The notes under the pieces were generated by a model. That model ran no database searches, had not been told where the DNA came from, and saw nothing but the letters and a program-made list of their open reading frames with translations. The translations under genes and the position numbers were made by a program. From contig JARXKO010000041.1 in NCBI GenBank assembly GCA_030271595.1, positions 1-9,640 on the forward strand: a DNA stretch of 9,640 bases, given 5' to 3'. The stretch is from Pseudomonadota bacterium. Lineage in GTDB: Bacteria; Pseudomonadota; Alphaproteobacteria; Sphingomonadales; Sphingomonadaceae. Of this stretch, positions 1 through 5,744 are shown piece by piece; positions within the stretch are counted from its first letter, which is position 1, and every line of letters starts with the position of its first letter.

Positions 1-16
1 ATGCATCAGTTCGAAG

Positions 17-46
17 TTGGCATTGGCTGGTCCCACAAACTATAAG
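17..46 (+). promoter_or_regulatory. Candidate sigma70-type promoter of the YeiH-family gene
   Basis: TTGGCA at 17-22 and TATAAG at 41-46 are separated by 18 bases. Each matches its consensus hexamer at five of six positions. The predicted transcription start is near 53, giving a leader of about 30 bases before the ATG at 83. No other convincing feature is visible in bases 1-82. Sequence upstream of base 1 is not available, so operator sites further out cannot be judged. This is an inference from sequence only. Confidence 0.5.
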
Positions 47-82
47 TATCGAAGGCCCGATTCCGATGGCAGTTGAAGGCGA

Positions 83-1126
83 ATGAAGGGCGGCACCACG
101 AAAAAGCGAGTGGCGCCGCCCGCGCCTCGAGCGCATCCGAAGCTAGGCGTGGTTTCGCAAAATTACCGCGGCGTGATGATCGCCGTCGTCGGCGGCATTT
201 GCTCGGAGGCGATCAGCCAGCATTATGGGGCGCCCCCGATGCTGATCGCGCTATTGATCGGCCTTTCGATCCACTTCGTTTACGACCTCGACAGCGTCCG
301 TCCGGGAATTAATTGGTCGGGGCGCGCCGTGCTTCGTTTCGGGGTTGCGCTTCTCGGGCTCAAGATCGCGGTTGCGGACATCATTTCAATCGGAGCCGGG
401 CCGCTCGTACTGGTCGCCGGCGCGATGGTCGTGACGATGCTCTCCGCGGTGGTCGGGGCGCGGATGCTCGGCCTGTCGCGCGAGTTCGCGGCGCTAAGCG
501 GGGGTTCGGTGGCGGTATGCGGCGCTTCGGCTGCGGCGGCGGTATCGAGTGTCCTTCCCCAGGATGAGGAAAGCGAGCGTTCTCTCGCCGTTGTAATCGC
601 TGTCGTGACCATGCTCGCGACCGTTGCCATGATCTTCTATCCGATCATGGTAGTCGCGCTCGGCCTCAGCCCCCAGGACATGGGAGTGATTCTGGGCGGG
701 ACGATTCACGATGTCGCCCAGGTGGTCGCCGCGGGAAAAGCGATCTCGCCCAAGGTTGGTGAGCTGGCAACCTTCGTCAAGCTGATGCGCGTCGCCCTGC
801 TCCTGCCGATCGTGATGGGCGTCTATTTCTGGATTGGCCGGAAGGGCGCGACCAAATCTGGCCAGAAGATCCAGTACATCCCCGGCTTCCTGGTCGCCTT
901 CTTCGTCTTTGCCGCCCTCAATAGCCTGGGCGTCGTTCCCGCCGTGGTTAGCAATTGGGGATCGGATATTTCGCATTATTTCCTGGTCGTGGCGATCACC
1001 GCGATTGGCGTCAAAACCAATTTGAAGAGCGTGCTTGACGTGGGATGGCGGCCGTTCGCGCTGATCGTCATCGAGACGCTGGCGATGCTCGCGGTGGTAT
1101 TGGGCGGCGTCTTGTGGATGCGATGA
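83..1126 (+). CDS. yeiH: YeiH-family putative sulfate/sulfite exporter, integral membrane protein
   Basis: This 347-residue inner-membrane protein belongs to the YeiH family (UPF0324, Cons_hypoth698). Members are annotated as putative sulfate exporters and are often linked to sulfite, taurine or sulfur-stress genes; the transported substrate is rarely proven. After a basic N-terminus (about residues 1-30), hydrophobic segments repeat to the C-terminus, consistent with about ten helices. Family hallmarks are the small-residue stretch GGSVAVCGASAAAA (140-153), the GGTIHDVAQVVAAG motif (205-218) and a late AITAIGVKTNLKS segment (304-316). Length is typical. The ATG at 83 is preceded by GAAGG at 75-79, a close but acceptable ribosome site; the next in-frame ATG (176) would remove the basic tail. 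It is convergent with the ArsR gene (29-base gap) and has its own promoter. A role in exporting sulfite or sulfate is inferred from family and from the sulfite dehydrogenase nearby. Confidence 0.88.
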   Translation: MKGGTTKKRVAPPAPRAHPKLGVVSQNYRGVMIAVVGGICSEAISQHYGAPPMLIALLIGLSIHFVYDLDSVRPGINWSGRAVLRFGVALLGLKIAVADIISIGAGPLVLVAGAMVVTMLSAVVGARMLGLSREFAALSGGSVAVCGASAAAAVSSVLPQDEESERSLAVVIAVVTMLATVAMIFYPIMVVALGLSPQDMGVILGGTIHDVAQVVAAGKAISPKVGELATFVKLMRVALLLPIVMGVYFWIGRKGATKSGQKIQYIPGFLVAFFVFAALNSLGVVPAVVSNWGSDISHYFLVVAITAIGVKTNLKSVLDVGWRPFALIVIETLAMLAVVLGGVLWMR

Positions 1127-1155
1127 GCCGGCTTCGAGACTGCCTTGAGCCCCTG

Positions 1156-1500
1156 CTAATGGCGGCCCGGCTGGAAAATATCGCACAGCGTCCTCAAAAC
1201 GCGCACGGTGTTTTCATCGCCAATCCGATAGAAGATGCTTTGCGCTTCCCGCCGGGTCGCAAGCAACCCGGACTCCCGCAGCTTGGCAAGGTGCTGGGAG
1301 GTCGCCGACTGGGCCAGACCGACGTGCTCGGCGAGGTAGGTCACCGAGCATTCGCCTTCCATCAGCTTGCACAGGATCAGCAGCCGCTGCTCGTTCGCCA
1401 GCTGTTTAAGCAATTGCGACGCGCAATGCGCGCTGTTGCGCAGGGTATCGATCTCATCAGCCAACAGGCTGCCGGGCACAATCGTTTCGGTGGCGGTCAT
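1156..1500 (-). CDS. ArsR/SmtB-family regulator, BigR/SqrR-like candidate sulfur sensor
   Basis: This is a 114-residue winged-helix dimeric repressor of the ArsR/SmtB family. The DNA-binding part covers about residues 53-95: SVTYLAEHVGLAQSATSQHL is the helix-turn-helix with its recognition helix, followed by a wing around TRREAQSIFYRI. Cysteines lie at 26, 44, 51 and 106. Cys44, in the LLILC motif, matches the first reactive cysteine of the persulfide sensors BigR and SqrR (from memory). The position of the second BigR cysteine is Gln110 here, while Cys106 sits one helical turn earlier. Metal-binding motifs of classical ArsR or SmtB (CVC, or DxH in the last helix) are absent. I chose the ATG at 1500; a TTG at 1536 would add 12 residues, but neither has a clear ribosome site. 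The gene is divergent from sorA and probably controls it and itself. The signal could be sulfane sulfur, sulfite-derived stress or another thiol-active agent; this is inference. Confidence 0.85.
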   Translation of the reverse strand: MTATETIVPGSLLADEIDTLRNSAHCASQLLKQLANEQRLLILCKLMEGECSVTYLAEHVGLAQSATSQHLAKLRESGLLATRREAQSIFYRIGDENTVRVLRTLCDIFQPGRH

Positions 1501-1506
1501 AAGCGC

Positions 1507-1536
1507 ATGATAGGCGAAATTGGCTGGCAGGCGCAA
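1507..1536 (-). promoter_or_regulatory. Candidate arsR promoter, possibly giving a leaderless mRNA
   Basis: Read on the minus strand, TATCAT (1512-1507) matches the -10 consensus at five of six positions. A weak -35, TTGCGC (1536-1531), lies 18 bases upstream and overlaps the inverted repeat described separately. Transcription would start about six bases after the -10, at or next to the ATG at 1500. That would explain why no Shine-Dalgarno sequence precedes this start. The -35 is poor (three of six), so confidence is limited. Confidence 0.35.
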
Positions 1537-1552
1537 AGTTTGTTTACGCTTG
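1528..1552. promoter_or_regulatory. Inverted repeat between arsR and sorA, candidate ArsR operator
   Basis: GCGCAAA (1531-1537) and TTTACGC (1543-1549) form an imperfect palindrome with six of seven pairs matching around a 5-base centre. CA at 1528-1529 and TG at 1551-1552 extend it further out after one mismatch. It lies in the only intergenic space shared by the divergent arsR and sorA genes and covers the predicted arsR -35. Length and placement suit an ArsR-family dimer site. Assignment to this regulator is inference. Confidence 0.5.
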
Positions 1553-1571
1553 GTTGGAAAGTCGAAGCGAC

Positions 1572-1577
1572 GAGGAG
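1572..1577 (+). promoter_or_regulatory. Shine-Dalgarno site fixing the sorA start
   Basis: GAGGAG lies six bases before the ATG at 1584. It supports that start over an in-frame TTG at 1554, which has no such site and would only add an unlikely acidic extension ahead of the Tat signal. Confidence 0.75.
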
Positions 1578-1583
1578 TTGAAG

Positions 1584-2831
1584 ATGGACCGTTTCAATCA
1601 TCCGCCGGGGCGAATGACGCGCCGATCGCTGCTTGGCGCAACGGGGGTCGCTGGCCTCGCGCTGATGACCGCGCGCTCGTGGGCGCAATCGCTCTATAAC
1701 CTTGGATTGCCCGGAAAGCTGTCGGTCCGACCCCTCACCACCGCCTTCCCGCAAAAGGGCGAAATGGTCCTTCAGCGGACCAGGCCGCCGCTGCTCGAAA
1801 CCCCGATGGAGGTGTTCAACGTCGGGACAATTACACCGAACGATCGGTTCTTCGTCCGCTGGCACTGGGCGGCGGTTCCGGAAGCGGTCGACGAAGCAGC
1901 ATTCCGGCTCAAGGTTCGCGGTCATGTGGACAAGGAAATCGAACTAACGCTCGACCAGATTCTGCACGATTTCGAGCGGATAGAATATCAGGCGATCAAC
2001 CAGTGCTCCGGCAACAGCCGCGGACTGTTCCAGCCTTCGGTCGCAGGCGGGGAATGGGGCAATGGTGCAATGGGCAATGCGTTGTGGACCGGAATCCGGC
2101 TGAAGGACGTGCTCGACCGGGCGGGAGTCAAAAGCGGAGCCGTCGATGTCCGGATGGGCGGTCTCGACGAAGCCCTCATGCCTGACGCCCCAAAATTCCT
2201 GAAATCGCTCGCGGTCGATCACGCCCGCGACGGCGAAGTGATGATCGCCTTTGCCATGAACAAGGAACAGCTGCCCCTTCTCAACGGCTTTCCACTGCGG
2301 CTGGTCGTGCCTGGCTGGTATTCGACTTACTGGGTCAAGATGCTCACCGACATCGAGGTGCTGGACCATCCCGACGACCAGTTCTGGATGGCCAAGGCCT
2401 ACCAGATTCCAAAAACCCCCTTTGGCAATATCGCGCCCGGAACCAAGGATTTTCCGAAGGAGCCGATCAACCGCATGGTGCCGCGCTCGTTCGTCACCAA
2501 TCTCAAGGATGGACAGTTGGTCAAGCCAGCGGCTCCGCTCGCCATTTCTGGAATCGCCATGGGTGGTGACGCCGGCGTCGCCAAGGTTGAACTGTCGATC
2601 GACGACGGCAAAAGCTGGAGTGCCGCGAGTCTCGGGGCGGACGGCGGCAAGTACGCATTCCGCCGGTTCGCAGGGAGCATCGCAACGCCGGTCAGCGGCA
2701 CAATGACGATCCTTGCCCGCTGCACCAACAACAATGGGATCGCCCAGCCGCCGGCAATGATCTGGAACCCCGGCGGATACATGCAATGCGGGATCGAACG
2801 AACCCGAATCACGGTTGGAGGTGGGGTATGA
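1584..2831 (+). CDS. sorA: Sulfite dehydrogenase, molybdenum subunit (SorA-type)
   Basis: This 415-residue periplasmic molybdoenzyme oxidises sulfite to sulfate and passes electrons to a c-type cytochrome. A Tat signal opens the protein: TRRSLLGATG (12-21), then a hydrophobic stretch, with likely cleavage after SWA (residue 34). The SUOX molybdopterin domain spans about 65-270 and the Mo-co dimerisation domain about 295-412. Active-site residues fit Starkeya novella SorA as I recall it, each offset by exactly 37: Arg92 and His94 in the RWH motif, Cys141 (molybdenum ligand, in QCSGNSRG), Arg146 and Tyr273. This favours SorA over SoxC, which would sit in a sox operon, and over nitrate reductases. 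The GAGGAG ribosome site sets the start. The stop overlaps the sorB start by four bases, as expected for a two-subunit enzyme. The gene is divergent from arsR across a probable operator, so induction by a sulfur signal is likely. Confidence 0.92.
   Translation: MDRFNHPPGRMTRRSLLGATGVAGLALMTARSWAQSLYNLGLPGKLSVRPLTTAFPQKGEMVLQRTRPPLLETPMEVFNVGTITPNDRFFVRWHWAAVPEAVDEAAFRLKVRGHVDKEIELTLDQILHDFERIEYQAINQCSGNSRGLFQPSVAGGEWGNGAMGNALWTGIRLKDVLDRAGVKSGAVDVRMGGLDEALMPDAPKFLKSLAVDHARDGEVMIAFAMNKEQLPLLNGFPLRLVVPGWYSTYWVKMLTDIEVLDHPDDQFWMAKAYQIPKTPFGNIAPGTKDFPKEPINRMVPRSFVTNLKDGQLVKPAAPLAISGIAMGGDAGVAKVELSIDDGKSWSAASLGADGGKYAFRRFAGSIATPVSGTMTILARCTNNNGIAQPPAMIWNPGGYMQCGIERTRITVGGGV
2817..2821 (+). promoter_or_regulatory. 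Shine-Dalgarno site of sorB inside the sorA tail
   Basis: GGAGG lies six bases before the sorB ATG at 2828 and within the last codons of sorA, where it helps spell a glycine-rich C-terminus (VGGGV). It picks 2828 as the start over an in-frame upstream candidate at 2786 that would bury the lipoprotein signal. Confidence 0.75.
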
Positions 2832-3250
2832 ACCGCACGATAGCTCTCGCCTTCCTCGCTTCCGGCTTGATGGGCATCGCTGGATGTTCGCAGGAAAAGG
2901 GTGCCAGTTTCTCCGCTGGGCAGGCGGTCGCGAGCGTCGGCCAGGATTTCGCCTTGCAATCGGTCAGCGTTTCCTTCCCGCCCGACAAAACCGCGGAGTT
3001 TCCGGCTGGCGCGGGGGCCGATGCGATCAACAATAATTGCCGCGCCTGCCATAGCCCGGCGATGATTCTCACCCAGCCGCCACTGAAGCATGAGGAGTGG
3101 GTCAAGGAAATCGACAAGATGCGCACCACGTTCAAGGCGCCGGTCAATGACGCGGATGTCCCGGCAATCCTCGCCTATCTCGACAATCTGAGCGCCCGGC
3201 AAAACGAGGGATCATTGGCGGCTCCGGGCGGAGCTGCGACGACGAAGTAG
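2828..3250 (+). CDS. sorB: Sulfite dehydrogenase cytochrome c subunit (SorB-type), predicted lipoprotein
   Basis: This 140-residue monohaem c-type cytochrome would accept electrons from SorA and pass them to the respiratory chain. The haem motif is CRACH (Cys71, Cys74, His75). Met98, in the KEIDKMRTTF segment, is the likely sixth haem ligand. The stretch from FPPDK (50-54) through TQPPL, KM and DADVPAILAYL (108-118) follows the SorB pattern I know. The N-terminus is a lipoprotein signal: MNRT, a hydrophobic core, then IAGC with Cys20 as the lipidated residue and Ser21 at +2. By the enteric sorting rule Ser at +2 does not retain the protein in the inner membrane. A low-complexity Gly/Ala-rich tail ends the protein. 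It overlaps sorA by four bases (ATGA) and has a strong ribosome site, so the two are translationally coupled. It could also be called simply a cytochrome c family protein, but the context makes SorB the better name. Confidence 0.88.
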   Translation: MNRTIALAFLASGLMGIAGCSQEKGASFSAGQAVASVGQDFALQSVSVSFPPDKTAEFPAGAGADAINNNCRACHSPAMILTQPPLKHEEWVKEIDKMRTTFKAPVNDADVPAILAYLDNLSARQNEGSLAAPGGAATTK

Positions 3251-3305
3251 GGCCGCGCCACCGAATTTCTTAGCCTCGGCTCTCCAATAGAACGGCTGTC
3301 GCGTC

Positions 3306-4073
3306 ATGGTCTTCCTCGCTTGCATGTTCCTTCTTACTGCCGCGCTATACGCGGTGGCGGGCTTCGGTGGCGGGTCGACCTATACCGCGTTGCTGGTCCT
3401 CGCCGGCACCGATTATCGCGCGGTTCCGGTCCTTTCCTTGTTATGCAATATCCTGGTGGTGGTGGTCGGCACGTGGCGTTACGCGCGCGGCGGTCATCTC
3501 GATTTCAGGCGGTCCTGGCCCTTGTTCGTCACGTCGGTTCCGGCGGCGTGGTTGGGGGGCCGGGTGACGATCGGCGAGACCTTGTTTGTCGGACTGCTGG
3601 CCGCGGCGCTGCTGGTCGCCGGACTGCTGATGCTGTGGCAGCCGACTTTGCAGTCCGTGCCGCAAACCGAAACCGGCCCGCGCTGGATCGAGCCGGTTGC
3701 CGGCGGCGCTCTCGGCCTGGTCGCGGGCATCGTCGGGATCGGAGGCGGCATTTTCCTTGCCCCGTTGCTCTACTTGCTGCGCTGGGCTTCGCCCAAGCAG
3801 ATCGCGGCGACCTGCGCGGCTTTCATTCTGGTCAATTCGGTTGCCGGGCTGGCCGGGCAGGCAAGCAAGGGCCTTGCCGCCACCGCCGCCGTGATCGGCG
3901 ATCATGCAATTTTGTTTCCGGCGGTCATTTTGGGCGGCTTGATCGGCTCGGCGCTGGGAAGCGGTTGGCTGAGGCCGCCGATCTTGCGGATCGTCACCGC
4001 GCTGCTGATCCTCTACGTTGGAGTCCGCTTGGCGATCCGATTCTGGGCCGCCGTGCATGGAGGCGGTGCATGA
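3306..4073 (+). CDS. TauE/SafE (TSUP) family permease, candidate sulfite/organosulfonate transporter
   Basis: This 255-residue inner-membrane protein is of the TSUP (TauE/SafE) family, whose members are linked to movement of sulfite, sulfoacetate, taurine-derived sulfur or other anions. The two-repeat build shows in the paired glycine motifs VAGFGGGSTY (17-26) and VAGIVGIGGGIFLAP (139-153), each opening one half. Hydrophobic segments fill about 1-60, 72-112, 128-160 and 165-250, consistent with about eight helices. Length is normal. The ATG at 3306 has no strong ribosome site; a second ATG at 3324 is possible. It lies 55 bases after sorB, so it may be read from the sorA transcript. I found no convincing promoter or terminator in that gap. 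Its stop overlaps the moaA start by four bases, tying it to cofactor synthesis. Sulfite export is inferred from its neighbours; other anions are possible. Confidence 0.85.
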   Translation: MVFLACMFLLTAALYAVAGFGGGSTYTALLVLAGTDYRAVPVLSLLCNILVVVVGTWRYARGGHLDFRRSWPLFVTSVPAAWLGGRVTIGETLFVGLLAAALLVAGLLMLWQPTLQSVPQTETGPRWIEPVAGGALGLVAGIVGIGGGIFLAPLLYLLRWASPKQIAATCAAFILVNSVAGLAGQASKGLAATAAVIGDHAILFPAVILGGLIGSALGSGWLRPPILRIVTALLILYVGVRLAIRFWAAVHGGGA

Positions 4074-5053
4074 TCGACGGATTCGGCCGGAAGATCACCT
4101 ACCTGAGGCTGTCGGTTACCGACCGGTGCAATCTGCGCTGCTCCTATTGCATGCCCGCTGCAATGCGGTTTCGCCCGCATGCCGACCTGCTCGATTGGGA
4201 CGAGCTCGACCGCGTTGCGGGGGCGTTCGTCGCGCTTGGAGTGCGCAAGTTGCGGCTGACCGGCGGGGAGCCGTTGGTACGCAAAGGGTTCGTCGATTTC
4301 GTCGCGAGACTGTCGCGCCATCTCGGCTCGGGCGCGCTCGATGAAGTGACGATGACCACCAACGGGACCCAGCTGGCCGATCATGCGAGGGCGCTTGCAC
4401 GCTACGGCATGCGGCGCGTCAATGTTTCGCTCGACAGCATCGACCCGGCGACGTTCGAACGGATTACGCGCGGCGGCAAACTCAGCCGCGTGATCGCCGG
4501 GATCGACGCCGCGCTCGAGGCCGGGATCGCGGTCAAGCTCAATACCGTCGTGCTGCGCGACGACAATTTGGGCGATGCAGTCGCGCTGGCCGAGTGGGCG
4601 CACCAGCGCGGTGCCTCGATCAGTTTCATCGAAGTCATGCCGTTGGGCGATGTCGAACAGCGGCGGATCGACCAACATGTGCCAATGACGGCGGTGCGCG
4701 AGCAGCTCGAGCAGCGCTGGACGCTCCTTCCATCGAGCAAACAAACCGGCGGACCGGCGCGCTATGTCACGACCGACGAGGGCGGGACGATCGGGTTCAT
4801 CACGCCGCTCAGTGACAATTTCTGCGGTGGCTGCAATCGGGTTCGGGTCACCGCCACGGGCCAATTGTGTTTTTGCCTTGGACAGGACGAAGGAATCGAC
4901 CTGCGTGCCCTATTGCGCGACGATGACCGCACCAAGCCGCTGGAAGACTCCATCGCTCAATCGATCCAGCGCAAGCCGCACGGCCATGACTTCGAAATTA
5001 AGGAGCGGGACAGCGTCGGGCCTGCGCGGCACATGTCGGTAACGGGCGGATGA
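4070..5053 (+). CDS. moaA: GTP 3',8-cyclase MoaA, radical SAM, Moco biosynthesis
   Basis: MoaA carries out the first step of molybdenum cofactor synthesis in the cytoplasm. It converts GTP to 3',8-cyclo-GTP by radical SAM chemistry, and MoaC finishes the step to cyclic pyranopterin monophosphate. The 327-residue protein has the N-terminal 4Fe-4S/SAM motif Cys20-x3-Cys24-x2-Cys27, the GGEP motif (65-68) and a C-terminal second cluster, Cys252-x2-Cys255-x13-Cys269, which binds substrate. It ends in the catalytic Gly-Gly tail (326-327). An extra Cys267 lies two residues before a cluster ligand. Length is typical. The ATG at 4070 overlaps the permease stop. The same frame stays open upstream to 3320, but that part merely overlaps the permease gene and has no MoaA homology. 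It is the first of six consecutive Moco genes. Confidence 0.97.
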   Translation: MIDGFGRKITYLRLSVTDRCNLRCSYCMPAAMRFRPHADLLDWDELDRVAGAFVALGVRKLRLTGGEPLVRKGFVDFVARLSRHLGSGALDEVTMTTNGTQLADHARALARYGMRRVNVSLDSIDPATFERITRGGKLSRVIAGIDAALEAGIAVKLNTVVLRDDNLGDAVALAEWAHQRGASISFIEVMPLGDVEQRRIDQHVPMTAVREQLEQRWTLLPSSKQTGGPARYVTTDEGGTIGFITPLSDNFCGGCNRVRVTATGQLCFCLGQDEGIDLRALLRDDDRTKPLEDSIAQSIQRKPHGHDFEIKERDSVGPARHMSVTGG

Positions 5054-5286
5054 AACTGCTGTTTTTTGGCCGATTGCGCGATTGCGCCGGCGTCGGCGAA
5101 CGGGAAATTGACCTTCCGCCAGGGATCACGACCGTTGCATCACTGCGCGAGTGGATCGGCCGCGACTTGCCGCAGCTGCTGGAGCCGACCGTCCGAATCG
5201 CGATCGACGATCGCCTGGCAATTGGGGGTGAAACGATTGGCGATGCCCGCGAAATCGCATTCCTGCCAACGGTATCGGGCGGATGA
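5050..5286 (+). CDS. moaD: Molybdopterin synthase sulfur-carrier subunit MoaD
   Basis: This 78-residue ubiquitin-like protein donates sulfur from its C-terminal glycine thiocarboxylate to the pterin precursor in the MoaD-MoaE synthase. It has the beta-grasp start KLLFFGRLRD, a central helix around SLREWIGRDLP and the terminal FLPTVSGG, with Gly77-Gly78 as the activated end. Activation requires a MoeB-type adenylyltransferase and a sulfur donor, neither encoded in this window. The start overlaps the moaA stop and the stop overlaps the moaE start, each by four bases, so translation is probably coupled and expression proportional to MoaE. Length matches MoaD rather than ThiS. Confidence 0.95.
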   Translation: MKLLFFGRLRDCAGVGEREIDLPPGITTVASLREWIGRDLPQLLEPTVRIAIDDRLAIGGETIGDAREIAFLPTVSGG

Positions 5287-5744
5287 TTGGCGTTTCGGAC
5301 AAGCCGATAGACCCGCCGTCGCTGCTCGCGACGTTCATCGCCAGCGTTGCCGGGGCCGGCGGAATCGCCAGCTTTACCGGAGTCGTGCGCGAATCGAATG
5401 AAGGCGGCGAAGTCGAGCGGCTATGGCTCGATTTTCACGGCCAGCTCACCGTTTCGGCGCTGAACGAGATTGGCGGGGATACCCGCACCCGCTTTGCGCT
5501 GATCGACATCGCGATTGTCCATCGTGTCGGCACGGTCTTGCCGGGGGAGCCGATCGTCTTCGTAGCCGCCGGCGCGGAGCATCGCCGGGCCGCGTTCGAC
5601 GCGGTCGATTATGCGATGGACAGGGTCAAGACCGAGGCGCCATTCTGGAAGCGCGAGACCCGTGACGGCACGGATCACTGGATAGAAGCCCGGCCATCCG
5701 ACCATGACCATCGGGCCCGCTGGGAGGACGAGTTTGGGCGATAA
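5283..5744 (+). CDS. moaE: Molybdopterin synthase catalytic subunit MoaE
   Basis: This 153-residue catalytic subunit of molybdopterin synthase converts cyclic pyranopterin monophosphate to molybdopterin, using sulfur delivered by MoaD. Signature segments are GAGGIASFTGVVR (24-36), HRVGTVLPGEPIVFV (80-94) and HRRAAFDA (100-107). The active-site lysines Lys116 (VKTEAP) and Lys123 (FWKRE) correspond to E. coli Lys119 and Lys126, with the same spacing of seven. His100-Arg101 match the His-Arg pair of the E. coli protein. The start overlaps the moaD stop by four bases. The 3' end overlaps moaB: by 11 bases if moaB starts at TTG 5734, or 41 if it starts at ATG 5704. Length is typical. Confidence 0.96.
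   Translation: MIGVSDKPIDPPSLLATFIASVAGAGGIASFTGVVRESNEGGEVERLWLDFHGQLTVSALNEIGGDTRTRFALIDIAIVHRVGTVLPGEPIVFVAAGAEHRRAAFDAVDYAMDRVKTEAPFWKRETRDGTDHWIEARPSDHDHRARWEDEFGR
5722..5727 (+). promoter_or_regulatory. Shine-Dalgarno site suggesting a TTG start for moaB
   Basis: GGGAGG inside the end of moaE stands six bases before an in-frame TTG at 5734. The upstream in-frame ATG at 5704 has no comparable site. This favours initiation at the TTG. Confidence 0.55.

Noticed and set aside
494..1186. A minus-strand open frame opposite yeiH and the arsR 3' end (230 residues).
   Set aside because: It overlaps two well-supported genes and its translation is a hydrophilic His/Asp/Arg-rich sequence with no family features.
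1045..1581. A plus-strand open frame covering the arsR region (178 residues).
   Set aside because: It is antisense to the ArsR gene, whose winged-helix motif is clear on the minus strand.
1944..2786. A long minus-strand open frame opposite sorA (280 residues).
   Set aside because: It is an antisense frame typical of GC-rich coding DNA; its translation shows no recognisable domain, while the plus strand encodes a full SorA.
1584..2831. Assignment of the molybdenum subunit as SoxC.
   Set aside because: There are no other sox genes here, a SorB-like cytochrome follows directly, and the active-site residue spacing fits SorA.
3251..3305. Possible Moco riboswitch, promoter or terminator between sorB and the TSUP gene.
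   Set aside because: The gap is only 55 bases, too short for a Moco RNA motif, and I found no convincing promoter hexamers or stem with a T-run.
3320..4069. An open frame continuous with moaA that would give MoaA a 250-residue N-terminal extension.
   Set aside because: It lies over the TSUP permease in another frame, has an arginine-rich low-quality composition and no MoaA or other domain. The real MoaA starts at 4070.
4013..4864. A long minus-strand open frame opposite moaA (283 residues).
   Set aside because: Same reason: it mirrors a conserved gene, and its translation is rich in Arg, Asp and His without motifs.
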